Positions 17,277 through 26,182 of a DNA stretch of 64,000 nt are shown piece by piece (position 1 is the stretch's first letter; each line of letters begins with the position of its first letter). The position numbers were made by a program, and so were the translations under genes. The notes beneath the pieces were generated by a model. The model ran no database searches, was not told the origin of the DNA, and saw nothing but the letters and a program-made list of their open reading frames with translations. This DNA is from Megamonas hypermegale (GTDB taxonomy: Bacteria > Bacillota > Negativicutes > Selenomonadales > Selenomonadaceae). The DNA lies in the NCBI RefSeq assembly GCF_900187035.1, contig NZ_LT906446.1:1860001-1924000 (forward strand). The letters run 5' to 3'.

Positions 17277-19208
17277 ATGAAAATTACCGACATCTTAAAA
17301 CCAGTCAGTATAAAATTAAATGTTGCTCCACCAAAAAGCAAAGTTGAAGCAATTAATATATTAGCTGACTTAATGGAAAAAGGTGGCAATCTCAATAATA
17401 AAGAAGAATACGTTAAAGCTGTAATCGCTCGTGAAGAATCTGGTTCCACAGGTTTAGGCGATGGCATCGCTACACCTCATGCTAAAAGTAGTGCAGTTCG
17501 CGAAGCCGGACTTGCTGCTATGGTTGTTCCTGATGGTATGGATTTTGAAGCATTAGACGGCAATCCATCTCGCTTATTCTTCATGATTGCTGCACCAGAT
17601 AGTGCTAGCGATTTACACGTTCAACTTTTAAGTAAACTCGCTATGATGGTAATGGACCCTGATTTTAAAGAAGCTCTTATCAATGCAAAAACCGTTGATG
17701 AATTCTTAAAACTCATAAACGAAAAAGAAGAAGGTAAAACTTCTGAAGAAGAAGATAGTTCCACTACTGAAGAAACTCCAGCTGCAGCTCCATCACAAGA
17801 AACAAAAACTCAAGATGGCTATGAAATTTTAGCTGTAACAGCTTGCCCTACTGGTATTGCTCATACTTATATGGCTGCTGAATCATTAGAACAGCATGCT
17901 AAACGCAAAAATATTTCCATTAAAGTAGAAACAAACGGTGCTGGCGGTAGAAAAAATGTTCTCACTGACGAAGAAATTGCTAATGCAAAATGTATCATCG
18001 TTGCAGCCGACAAAAATGTACCAATGTCCCGTTTTAACGGCAAACATGTCATCATAACTAAAGTTGCTAACGGTATCAACAAAGCTGATGAACTCTTAGA
18101 TAAAGCAATGGCACAAGATGCACCAATTTATCATCATTCTGGAGATGATGGTGATAGCAGTTCTTCTTCCACTGAAAATGAAAGTATCGGTCGTCAAATC
18201 TATAAACACTTAATGAATGGTGTATCCCATATGCTTCCATTCGTTGTTGGTGGCGGTATCTTAATCGCTATTGCATTCTTAGTCGATGTATATGACCCAG
18301 CCAATCCATCAAACTTTGGTTCTAATACTCCTCTTGCTGCTTTCTTTAAAAATGTTGGCGGTGTTTCCTTCGGATTTATGCTTCCTGTACTTGCTGGTTT
18401 CATCGGTATGAGTATTGCTGACCGCCCAGGTCTTGTCGCTGGTTTCGTTGGTGGTGCTATGGCAAACACTGGCGGTTCTGGTTTCTTAGGTGCTCTCATC
18501 GCTGGTTTTGCTGCAGGTTATATCATCATTGGTCTCAGAAAAGTATTAAGCGTACTTCCAGCATCTCTTGATGGTATTAAAAACATTCTCTTATATCCTT
18601 TACTCGGTGTATTCTTAATGGGTGTAGCTATTACATTCATTATCAATCCTCCTGTAAGTGCTATTAACACATGGCTTGTTGAAACATTAAAAGGCATGGA
18701 CCCTAGCAGCCGTATCTTAATCGGTGCAGTTGTAGGTGGCATGATGTCCATCGATATGGGTGGCCCATTCAACAAAGCAGCTTATGTAACAGGTACAGCA
18801 CTTCTTGCTGATGGTGAATTTGGCGTTATGGCTTCTGTTATGGCTGGTGGTATGGTTCCTCCTATCGCTATTGCTCTTTGTACTACATTCTTCGGTAACC
18901 GCTTCACTGAAGCTGAAAGAAAATCTGGTCCTACTAACTATATAATGGGCTTATCCTTCATCACAGAAGGTGCTATCCCATTTGCTGCTGCTGACCCAGC
19001 TCGCGTTATACCATCCTGCGTTATTGGTTCTGCTATAACTGGTGCATTATCAATGGCATTTGAATGTACATTACGTGCACCTCATGGTGGTATTTTCGTA
19101 GTACCAACAATTGGCAATCCTTTAATGTATTTAGTAGCAATTGCTGTTGGTGCTGTTGTAAGTATGCTCTTACTTGCTATTTTGAAAAAACCATTAAAAA
19201 ATAAATGA
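17277..19208 (+). CDS. fruA: PTS fructose transporter, EIIABC
   Basis: A 643-residue three-domain permease. EIIA covers residues 1-150, with phospho-His68 in IATPHAK. An acidic Ser/Thr/Glu linker (151-180) leads to EIIB (about 182-280), with phospho-Cys190 in TACPTGIAH. EIIC (about 303-640) has around nine to ten membrane segments. It takes up fructose as fructose 1-phosphate. RBS AAAGGAGAT. It ends the operon, with a terminator 14 bp later. Confidence 0.95.
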   Translation: MKITDILKPVSIKLNVAPPKSKVEAINILADLMEKGGNLNNKEEYVKAVIAREESGSTGLGDGIATPHAKSSAVREAGLAAMVVPDGMDFEALDGNPSRLFFMIAAPDSASDLHVQLLSKLAMMVMDPDFKEALINAKTVDEFLKLINEKEEGKTSEEEDSSTTEETPAAAPSQETKTQDGYEILAVTACPTGIAHTYMAAESLEQHAKRKNISIKVETNGAGGRKNVLTDEEIANAKCIIVAADKNVPMSRFNGKHVIITKVANGINKADELLDKAMAQDAPIYHHSGDDGDSSSSSTENESIGRQIYKHLMNGVSHMLPFVVGGGILIAIAFLVDVYDPANPSNFGSNTPLAAFFKNVGGVSFGFMLPVLAGFIGMSIADRPGLVAGFVGGAMANTGGSGFLGALIAGFAAGYIIIGLRKVLSVLPASLDGIKNILLYPLLGVFLMGVAITFIINPPVSAINTWLVETLKGMDPSSRILIGAVVGGMMSIDMGGPFNKAAYVTGTALLADGEFGVMASVMAGGMVPPIAIALCTTFFGNRFTEAERKSGPTNYIMGLSFITEGAIPFAAADPARVIPSCVIGSAITGALSMAFECTLRAPHGGIFVVPTIGNPLMYLVAIAVGAVVSMLLLAILKKPLKNK

Positions 19209-19221
19209 TAGTAGTATATAA

Positions 19222-19259
19222 TAAATGCAGGTTTTTTAAGCCTGCATTTATTTTTTTAT
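19222..19259 (+). terminator. Terminator of fruRKA
   Basis: TAAATGCAGG pairs with CCTGCATTTA around a 9-nt loop, followed by seven T residues. Confidence 0.88.
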
Positions 19260-19550
19260 ACCTATACAATATATAAATTTATTCATCTTGAAAAAATACG
19301 CAATCTCTTATAAAATGGTATTAGAGATTATCATTGTACCAATTCATTTTAACTTAATAATATATATAGTTCATCAGTAGCAGTGATAATAATTTTATCC
19401 TTTCCATCATAGTTAAAATTTATATTTTAATAATTTTTTACTATTTTAAAATTATATTATAATCTTTAATTACAATCGAATAAATTCTAATTACAATTTT
19501 ATACTATCATTTTATTTATTAAACTTTTTATTATCATATAAACTAATTTA
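19260..19550. other. AT-rich intergenic region with direct repeats
   Basis: No gene in about 290 bp. Two exact copies of TAATTACAAT (19467-19476 and 19488-19497) are spaced 21 bp apart, start to start, in front of the STAS gene. A weak hairpin AATCTCT/AGAGATT sits near 19303-19330. No promoter stood out. Confidence 0.45.
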
Positions 19551-19568
19551 ATGGAGGTAGTTGTTATT

Positions 19569-19910
19569 TTGGAAATTCGCATCACAAAAAATGATAATCT
19601 TAACGTTATTTCTTTAAACGGAAAGCTTGATGTATTCGGTTCGGAACAAGCAAAAAAAGAAATATTAGATAAAATGACTACTCAAGAAAACATTATTATT
19701 GACATGTCTCATTGTAATTATATTTCCAACTACGGCTTATATTTATTATCTGTTATTGCCGATAAAGCTAAATTATTAAATATAAATGCTATTTTTGTTT
19801 CTATTACTGATAAAATATCAGAAATATTCTATTTAACAGGCTTCACTGATACAATCACACTTGCACCAACAGTAGAAGATGCTATTAAAGAATACGCTCT
19901 GGTATCTTAA
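19569..19910 (+). CDS. STAS-domain protein, atypical anti-anti-sigma-like
   Basis: A 113-residue single STAS domain. The preferred start is the TTG at 19569, because GGAGG (19553-19557) precedes it and STAS proteins commonly open M-E-I/V; the ATG at 19551 overlaps that RBS. Anti-anti-sigma factors have D-S-S-G-L at the phosphorylation loop; here the segment reads S53-N-Y-G-L57, so the normal phosphoserine is absent. It is 18 bp upstream of glgX and probably cotranscribed. A regulatory or scaffold role is possible, but partner and function are unknown. Confidence 0.82.
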   Translation: MEIRITKNDNLNVISLNGKLDVFGSEQAKKEILDKMTTQENIIIDMSHCNYISNYGLYLLSVIADKAKLLNINAIFVSITDKISEIFYLTGFTDTITLAPTVEDAIKEYALVS

Positions 19911-19928
19911 AAATAACGAGGTGTAAAC

Positions 19929-22025
19929 ATGCCCTTAGATGTACTGCCTACTGATACGTATCAACAATTTAAAATTAGACGTGGTTTTTTCCGTCTAAAC
20001 GGTTCTACTATTTTACCTGGCGGTGTAAATTTTTCAATCTATTCTTCTGGCGCAACCAGTTGTGAACTTATTCTCTTTAAAAATAATGCTAAAGAGCCCT
20101 TTGCTACTATCCCATTTCCCCCAAATTATCGTTTGGGCAATGTATTTGCTATGATTGTATTCGATTTAGATTATGAAAATATCGAATACGGTTTTCGTAT
20201 TGATGGCAAATACAATATCCGTAAAGGAGATATTTATGATAAAAGTAAAATACTCCTTGACCCTTACGCTAAAATGGTATCAGGACGCAATGAATGGGGC
20301 GTTTTGCCAGATAAAAATAATATTTTTCAATATCGTTCTAAAGTTGCAATCAATGATTTTGAACTAGAAACCGATCCACCTATTACAACCGCGCAAAATG
20401 ACCTTATAATTTATGAGGCTCATTTGCGTGGTTTTACACAGCATAAAAGTTCTGGTGTCAAACATCGTGGAACATATGCAGGCTTTATTGAAAAAATTCC
20501 TTATTTAAAAGAATTAGGCGTTAATGCTGTTGAATTTTTACCAATCTTTGAATTTGATGAAAATGAAGATGTTATAAATAATACAGTACGCTATGATAGT
20601 AAAGGGAACCGTTTATTAAATTATTGGGGATATAATCCGATTTCTTTCTTTGCTCCTAAAGCTAGTTATGCTGCCAGTGGCAAATATTCTATGCAAATTT
20701 ATGAATTAAAAAACCTCATAAAAGAACTTCACAAAAACGAAATTCGTGTTATTTTGGATGTTGTTTTTAACCATACTGCTGAAGGCGATAAAAGAGGTCC
20801 TTATATTTCTTATAAAGGCATAGATAATAAAGCTTACTATATACTAGGACCAAATGGCGAATACTACAATTTCAGTGGTTGTGGCAATACTTTAAATTGT
20901 AACAATCCAATTGTTCGTCAAATGATTCTAAATTGCTTACGTCATTGGATATCTGAATACCACATTGACGGTTTTAGATTTGACCTTGCCTCTATATTAG
21001 GACGAAACCAAGACGGTTCACCAATGAGTAATCCTCCACTTTTAGAGCTTTTAGCTTATGACCCATTGCTTAACAATACTTTATTAATTGCTGAAGCCTG
21101 GGATGCTGGAGGACTGTATCAAGTAGGCACATTCCCGTCATATGGACGTTGGGCTGAATGGAACGGTCACTATCGTGATGACGTCCGCCATTTTCTACGA
21201 GGCGATTTAGGCTATGCAAAAGCATTTACGGCTCGTCTTACCGGTTCTGAAGATATTTATAATCCGGCATATCGAGGTCATTATGCTTCCATAAATTTTG
21301 TTACCTGTCATGATGGTTTTACACTGTGGGATTTATTTTCTTACAATGAAAAACATAATGAAGAAAACGGCTGGAATAACACAGATGGTACAAATGATAA
21401 TATTAGTTGGAATTGTGGCGAAGAAGGCGCAACTTCTAACGTCGAAATATTAAAACTGCGTCGTAAAATGGTTCGTAATGCAGCAGCTATTTTACTTTGC
21501 AGCATAGGAACTCCAATGATTTTAGCCGGAGATGAATTCTGTAATTCACAATTTGGCAATAACAATGCTTACTGTCAAGACAACGAAATTTCTTGGCTTG
21601 ATTGGTCTTTATTAGAAAAGAATAAATCTATATTTGAGTTCTATAAAAGCTTAATCGCATTTCGTAAACAACATCCTGTATTCTCGCGTAGCTGTGAAGA
21701 AACACCAAAAGATTATCCAGCTGTAAGTTTACATGGTGTAGAACCTTGGAATTTCGATTATTCTTATACAAACAGAATTGTATGTGTTTTATTGACTGGT
21801 AAGACACGTGATGGACGAGATGATTTCATTTATATTTGCGTTAATTCTCATTGGGAAAATCATCGTCTCCACCTTCCGGCACTTCCTGATAATCATCCAT
21901 GGAAACTCGTCATCAACACTGATTTTGAAGACAAATCCTTTATTGATGAAAATGAACGTCCCGATGTTTATCATATTGGCATTATACCGCCTCGCTCAGT
22001 ATTGGTATATAATGCTATAATTTAA
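19929..22025 (+). CDS. glgX: Glycogen debranching enzyme (isoamylase-type, GH13)
   Basis: A 698-residue GH13 isoamylase/GlgX protein. An N-terminal CBM48-like domain (about 15-110) precedes the TIM barrel. The four GH13 regions are visible: DVVFNH, GFRFDLAS with the nucleophile aspartate, LIAEAWDAGG with the acid glutamate, and VTCHDGFTLWD. It cleaves alpha-1,6 branches of glycogen. RBS GAGGTG. Other glycogen genes are not in the window. It shares an apparent transcript with the STAS gene before it and desulfoferrodoxin after it (20 bp). Confidence 0.92.
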   Translation: MPLDVLPTDTYQQFKIRRGFFRLNGSTILPGGVNFSIYSSGATSCELILFKNNAKEPFATIPFPPNYRLGNVFAMIVFDLDYENIEYGFRIDGKYNIRKGDIYDKSKILLDPYAKMVSGRNEWGVLPDKNNIFQYRSKVAINDFELETDPPITTAQNDLIIYEAHLRGFTQHKSSGVKHRGTYAGFIEKIPYLKELGVNAVEFLPIFEFDENEDVINNTVRYDSKGNRLLNYWGYNPISFFAPKASYAASGKYSMQIYELKNLIKELHKNEIRVILDVVFNHTAEGDKRGPYISYKGIDNKAYYILGPNGEYYNFSGCGNTLNCNNPIVRQMILNCLRHWISEYHIDGFRFDLASILGRNQDGSPMSNPPLLELLAYDPLLNNTLLIAEAWDAGGLYQVGTFPSYGRWAEWNGHYRDDVRHFLRGDLGYAKAFTARLTGSEDIYNPAYRGHYASINFVTCHDGFTLWDLFSYNEKHNEENGWNNTDGTNDNISWNCGEEGATSNVEILKLRRKMVRNAAAILLCSIGTPMILAGDEFCNSQFGNNNAYCQDNEISWLDWSLLEKNKSIFEFYKSLIAFRKQHPVFSRSCEETPKDYPAVSLHGVEPWNFDYSYTNRIVCVLLTGKTRDGRDDFIYICVNSHWENHRLHLPALPDNHPWKLVINTDFEDKSFIDENERPDVYHIGIIPPRSVLVYNAII

Positions 22026-22045
22026 TAACATAAAGGTGAAAGCTT

Positions 22046-22420
22046 ATGTCACAAAAATTTTATATCTGTTCCCATTGCGGTAACATCATTGCTTTTGCAA
22101 AAAACAAAGGTGTTCCAGTTTTCTGCTGTGGTGAAAAAATGACAGAAATCATCCCTGGAACTAGTGATGCTGCCGTAGAAAAACACGTTCCTGTTATCGA
22201 ACAAGAAGGCAATATCGTTACTGTTACAGTTGGCTCTGTAGAACATCCAATGGTGCCAGAACACTATATTGAATGGATTTCATTAGAAACAACTATGGGC
22301 AATCAGCGCAAATTACTTGCACCAAACAAGGCTCCCAAAGCTCAATTTGCTTTGCTCGATGGAGAACAAGTAGTAGCAGCTTATGCTTACTGCAATCTCC
22401 ACAGTCTCTGGAAATCTTAA
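22046..22420 (+). CDS. dfx: Desulfoferrodoxin (2Fe superoxide reductase)
   Basis: A 124-residue class I desulfoferrodoxin. The desulforedoxin-like centre I has Cys8, Cys11, Cys27 and Cys28. The catalytic centre II has His47, His67, His73, Cys116 and His119, with Glu46 next to it. It reduces superoxide to peroxide in the cytoplasm, taking electrons from rubredoxin-type partners such as the rubrerythrin gene nearby. RBS AAAGGTGAAAG. A strong terminator follows. Confidence 0.95.
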   Translation: MSQKFYICSHCGNIIAFAKNKGVPVFCCGEKMTEIIPGTSDAAVEKHVPVIEQEGNIVTVTVGSVEHPMVPEHYIEWISLETTMGNQRKLLAPNKAPKAQFALLDGEQVVAAYAYCNLHSLWKS

Positions 22421-22423
22421 AAA

Positions 22424-22465
22424 AAAGTACGTTTCCTATTAAATAATAGGAAACGTATTTTTTTA
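22424..22465 (+). terminator. Bidirectional terminator between dfx and the dehydrogenase gene
   Basis: A 13-bp perfect stem (TACGTTTCCTATT with AATAGGAAACGTA) has A/T tracts on both sides and serves the two convergent genes. Confidence 0.9.
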
Positions 22466-23410
22466 TTTCTTATATCCTGTTGTAAAATCCACTTGATTAA
22501 TTAAATCTTTTCCAGTTAACAAACGACTTAAATTTTCTTTAGCAATATTTACAATATTATCGTGCGTAGCTGCTAAATGATATTGTCCTGCTGTATGCGG
22601 TGTGATATGAATATTTTCAACCTGCCACATACGACTTTCTTTTGGCAAAGGCTCTATTTCTGTAACGTCAACAGCAGCTCCTGCTAAATGACCACTTTCT
22701 ACCGCTTCAATCAAATCATCTTCTACTACAGCATTTCCACGACCTGCATTAACAAAAAAAGCTTTATCTTTCATTAAAGCAAATTTGTCTTTATCGAATA
22801 AATGGTAGGTTGCTTTAGTACCTGGCAAAATATTTACAACTACATCCACTTTAGGCAAATATTCTTTGAGATTATCTAAAGTTCCAAGTTCATCTACATA
22901 CTCAGGTTTATCGATAATACGCCTTTTTATACCAATAACTCTTGCCCCTAAAGCTTTTACTTTTTTAGCAAAATTGCCACCGATATCACCTAAACCTACA
23001 ACTAATATCACAGAATTACAAATAGATGTTACCTCGCCTTCATCATGCCATAAATTCTGCTTTTGATTATCATGATATTTATATAATTTCTTCTGCATAG
23101 CCATAAGCACAGCTAACATATATTCAGATAAAGCTAATCCATAAGCACCTGTAGCATTAGTTAATACAGCATTTTTCGGAAAAATACTCTCATCACAATA
23201 GCCATCTGTTCCCGCACTATTTAATTGCAATAGCTTAAGATTAGTAGCAAATTTTAATAAATCCGTCTTTACATTGCCTATTATCACATCTGCACTAGTG
23301 ACTAAATCTTTACTTGGATTTCGCTCATAAATAAAATTTTCATTTGGAAAATTCTCTTGCATAAGTTTTTTATGCTTTTGTTTAAATGGCATTACTACTA
23401 AGATATTCAT
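22463..23410 (-). CDS. D-isomer-specific 2-hydroxyacid dehydrogenase
   Basis: A 315-residue NAD-dependent dehydrogenase. The Rossmann motif VGLGDIGG lies near residues 135-142, and the catalytic Arg, Glu and His are in NAGRGN, TEIEP and TPHTAG. It may be a 2-ketoacid reductase such as a glyoxylate/hydroxypyruvate or lactate-type enzyme; the substrate cannot be told. The ATG at 23410 has AAGGAAGG upstream and avoids overlap with the upstream gene, unlike a TTG at 23440. It follows the M18 peptidase gene closely on the same strand. Confidence 0.88.
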   Translation of the reverse strand: MNILVVMPFKQKHKKLMQENFPNENFIYERNPSKDLVTSADVIIGNVKTDLLKFATNLKLLQLNSAGTDGYCDESIFPKNAVLTNATGAYGLALSEYMLAVLMAMQKKLYKYHDNQKQNLWHDEGEVTSICNSVILVVGLGDIGGNFAKKVKALGARVIGIKRRIIDKPEYVDELGTLDNLKEYLPKVDVVVNILPGTKATYHLFDKDKFALMKDKAFFVNAGRGNAVVEDDLIEAVESGHLAGAAVDVTEIEPLPKESRMWQVENIHITPHTAGQYHLAATHDNIVNIAKENLSRLLTGKDLINQVDFTTGYKK

Positions 23411-23423
23411 ATTTACCTTCCTT

Positions 23424-24710
23424 TCATCTAAATCCTTCAAAAAACGCTCTAACTAAAAATTCCAATGACTTTTGGTCATATTTACCCATCAGTTCCCTAG
23501 CTGAATGCATTGCCAATATCGGTACACCTATATCTAAAGTACGCATAGATAACAAAGCTGAAGCAATTGAACCTATAGTCGAACCACCAGGAATATCCGA
23601 ACGATTTACATACATTTGATAATCGATTTTATATTTTTCACATAAAGCCTTTATTATCGCTATAGCTTCGGCATCACCTGCATAAGACTGACTAGCTGCC
23701 ATTTTTATAGCTAAACCGTGATTTAGTATCGGTTTATTCGTCACATCATTTTTTTCTAAATAATTCGGATGAAGTGCATGTGCTACATCTATTGAAAGCA
23801 TAAAGCTCTTGGCTAAATCTGCTAAAAATACTTGTCTTGAATAACCACAAGCACTGTATATGCGTTCTAACATATTTGATAATATAAGTGAAGCTCCACC
23901 TTGTTTTGTTCTACTACCCACTTCTTCATTATCAAATAAAACGACTACATCAAGACCAGATTTTCTTTTATCTGAGATAATACCTTCTACGCAAGCTTTT
24001 ACAGAAGTTATATTATCCAGTCTAGGTGAAGATATAAACTCACTATTAAAACCTAAATAACATGGACTTTCTGTTTGGTAAACAGTTAAATCATAACTTA
24101 AAATCGCTTCTTTTTCACAATTTAATTGTTCTGCCAATAAATTTAACAGACAATCTTGCGCATCATCTTCATCACCTTGCATAAATGCAATCGGAAGCAT
24201 CTCTTTTTGTTTGTTTAAAGCCTTACCATCATTCACATTTCTATCCATATGAATAGCTAAATTTGGTATTGTCATCAAAGGTCGCCTAAAATCAACAAAC
24301 TCTACTTTAGGAGTAAAAACATCGTCTCCTTTTAAGGCAACTTTCCCAGCTAAAGAAAGCGGTCTATCGAGCCATGTATTTAAAATCATTCCGCCATAAA
24401 CTTCTACATTTAATTTTCCGTATTTATCTTGAATTATCTGCGCTTTCGGTTTTATTTTTAAACAAGGAAAATCCGTATGTGATACGGCAATGCGCATACC
24501 ATCACGCCTGGCTTGATGCGGTATAAAAGCAATAAGTGTAGAATCATATATTTTTACAAAATACTTTTTCTCTAACTCTATTTTCCAATCATTATCTAAA
24601 CTCAACTCTTCAAAATCATTTTTTATTAAATAATCTTGTGCTGTAAACACTGTATGATATGGTGACGTTGAACTACTTATAAAATTTAATAATGAACCTG
24701 TATAACTCAT
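23424..24710 (-). CDS. M18-family aminopeptidase
   Basis: A 428-residue zinc aminopeptidase of the ApeB/aspartyl aminopeptidase type. Metal and catalytic residues lie in VSHTDFPCLK, VVLFDNEEVGSRT and SIDVAHALHPNY. It trims N-terminal residues from peptides in the cytoplasm, with acidic residues favoured in some family members. Length is normal. It appears to form a two-gene unit with the downstream dehydrogenase (13 bp gap). No strong promoter was identified. Confidence 0.92.
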   Translation of the reverse strand: MSYTGSLLNFISSSTSPYHTVFTAQDYLIKNDFEELSLDNDWKIELEKKYFVKIYDSTLIAFIPHQARRDGMRIAVSHTDFPCLKIKPKAQIIQDKYGKLNVEVYGGMILNTWLDRPLSLAGKVALKGDDVFTPKVEFVDFRRPLMTIPNLAIHMDRNVNDGKALNKQKEMLPIAFMQGDEDDAQDCLLNLLAEQLNCEKEAILSYDLTVYQTESPCYLGFNSEFISSPRLDNITSVKACVEGIISDKRKSGLDVVVLFDNEEVGSRTKQGGASLILSNMLERIYSACGYSRQVFLADLAKSFMLSIDVAHALHPNYLEKNDVTNKPILNHGLAIKMAASQSYAGDAEAIAIIKALCEKYKIDYQMYVNRSDIPGGSTIGSIASALLSMRTLDIGVPILAMHSARELMGKYDQKSLEFLVRAFFEGFR

Positions 24711-24782
24711 AAAATCATTCCTTATCTATATTTTCATATCAAGACAATATACCATCATCTAAATTTTACTATATCTTTGTAC

Positions 24783-24818
24783 GAAAAAAAAAGACACAAT
24801 CATTCGATTGTGTCTTTT
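24783..24818 (-). terminator. Terminator of the rubrerythrin gene
   Basis: Minus-strand AAAAGACACAATC pairs with GATTGTGTCTTTT and runs into nine T residues. Confidence 0.9.
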
Positions 24819-24835
24819 CAATCCTATCTATATAA

Positions 24836-25381
24836 TTATTTACCGAAATAACGTTTTAAGAGGCCATTGAAACCACAGCCATGACGAGCTTCGTCTTTTG
24901 CCATTTCATGAACAGTATCATGAATTGCATCTAAGCCAAGTTCTTTAGCAAGAGTTGCAAGTTCTTTTTTACCAGCGCAAGCGCCATGTTCAGCAGCAAC
25001 ACGAAGTTCAAGATTTTTCTTAGTGCTATCAGTTACAACTTCACCGAGAAGTTCAGCAAATTTTGCAGCATGTTCAGCTTCTTCAAAAGCATAGCGTTTG
25101 TAAGCTTCTGCAATTTCAGGATAACCTTCACGTTCAGCAACGCGGCTCATAGCGAGGTACATACCAACTTCAGAGCATTCACCATTGAAGTTCTGCTGTA
25201 AACCTTCAACAATACGAGGGTCAACACCTTTAGCTACGCCAACACGATGTTCGTCAGCGAATACTAAATCGCCACTCTGTTCAACAAATTTAGAAGCAGG
25301 TGCTTTACAAATAGGGCACTGTTCTGGTGCACTTTCACCTTCATAAACATAACCGCAAACGCTGCAAACCCATTTTTTCAT
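24836..25381 (-). CDS. Reverse-type rubrerythrin (rubredoxin domain first)
   Basis: A 181-residue protein with a rubredoxin domain at the N terminus (Cys6, Cys9, Cys22, Cys25) followed by a four-helix diiron domain with paired EExxH and DExxH motifs (EEAEHA, DEARHG). This is the opposite domain order to classic rubrerythrin. It reduces hydrogen peroxide, completing the superoxide detoxification begun by desulfoferrodoxin. ATG at 25381 follows GGAGG. A long inverted repeat overlaps its likely promoter. Confidence 0.94.
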   Translation of the reverse strand: MKKWVCSVCGYVYEGESAPEQCPICKAPASKFVEQSGDLVFADEHRVGVAKGVDPRIVEGLQQNFNGECSEVGMYLAMSRVAEREGYPEIAEAYKRYAFEEAEHAAKFAELLGEVVTDSTKKNLELRVAAEHGACAGKKELATLAKELGLDAIHDTVHEMAKDEARHGCGFNGLLKRYFGK

Positions 25382-25421
25382 TATTAATTCCTCCAATTTA
25401 TATACACATTATTTAAATGAT

Positions 25422-25455
25422 TTGATGATATAGTATACACGCTGTATATCATCAA
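25422..25455. promoter_or_regulatory. Inverted repeat upstream of rubrerythrin, candidate operator
   Basis: Two perfect 11-bp arms (TTGATGATATA and TATATCATCAA) with a 12-bp spacer, 41 bp before the rubrerythrin ATG. On the minus strand, TTGATG and TATATC within the repeat are 17 bp apart and could be the -35 and -10. It does not match the PerR or Fur consensus. Confidence 0.6.
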
Positions 25456-25747
25456 TATTATTTCCTGTTATGGTTATATTATATGCTTATTACACTTATA
25501 AGACAAATGGTAAAAATATCAATTTTTCTTTTATTTTCTCTTAATTTCTTTTATTTTCTTCTTTTTTCTCTATTTTTTATAATTTAAAATATTTTTTTAT
25601 AAAATATTTTTTGTTTTTAATAGTAATTATCGATTATTTATGTAAATTTTACAGAAACTTTCATTTTTATGCTAAATTTTATGGTAAATATGATACAATT
25701 ATTACTGTAAAAAATAAAAAAAATCAAACTGTAGGAGGTTTTTCAAT
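25456..25747. other. AT-rich intergenic region before the PTS IIA gene
   Basis: No gene in about 290 bp. It consists mostly of T/A tracts. A possible -10 GATACAAT near 25690 precedes the PTS gene, but no convincing -35 is seen. The RBS AGGAGG is at 25732-25738. Confidence 0.45.
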
Positions 25748-26182
25748 ATGATTGGTATTATCGTTACTGGTCATGGTAGATTTGCTTCAGGATTAGCTTC
25801 TTCTATTGAAGTCATTGCTGGTAAACAAGATAAATTTGAAGCTATTGATTTTCCTGTAGGTTCTACAAACACAGACTTAGCCGAAGAATTAAAACAAGCA
25901 GTTGAACGATTGGATTGTTCTGATATAATTTTCTGCACAGATATCGCAGGTGGTACACCATTTAATCAAAGTGTAATTTTATCTACACATCTTGCAAACA
26001 GTAAAGTAATCAGTGGTACAAATATTCCTGTACTTTTAGAAGCTTTATTCAGCAGAACAAATCAAACTGCATCTAGTTTAGCTGAAATACTAGTTGATAG
26101 TCATCAATCAAGAATTCAGGTATTTCAATCTCGTTCTACACCAACTAATATTTCTAAATTAGCAGGTGGCATTGGTGAGTAA
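25748..26182 (+). CDS. PTS mannose-family EIIA protein (AgaF-like)
   Basis: A 144-residue EIIA of the mannose/N-acetylgalactosamine class. MIGIIVTGHGRFA places the phosphorylated histidine at position 9, and DIAGGTPFN is the second conserved loop. It transfers phosphate from HPr to an EIIB of the same family, none of which is in the window. Its end overlaps nagA, so the pair is probably involved in amino sugar use. Strong RBS AGGAGG. Confidence 0.88.
   Translation: MIGIIVTGHGRFASGLASSIEVIAGKQDKFEAIDFPVGSTNTDLAEELKQAVERLDCSDIIFCTDIAGGTPFNQSVILSTHLANSKVISGTNIPVLLEALFSRTNQTASSLAEILVDSHQSRIQVFQSRSTPTNISKLAGGIGE

Noticed and set aside
25422-25455. PerR box at the rubrerythrin promoter
   Set aside because: The arms do not match TTATAATnATTATAA; the site is reported as an unassigned repeat instead.
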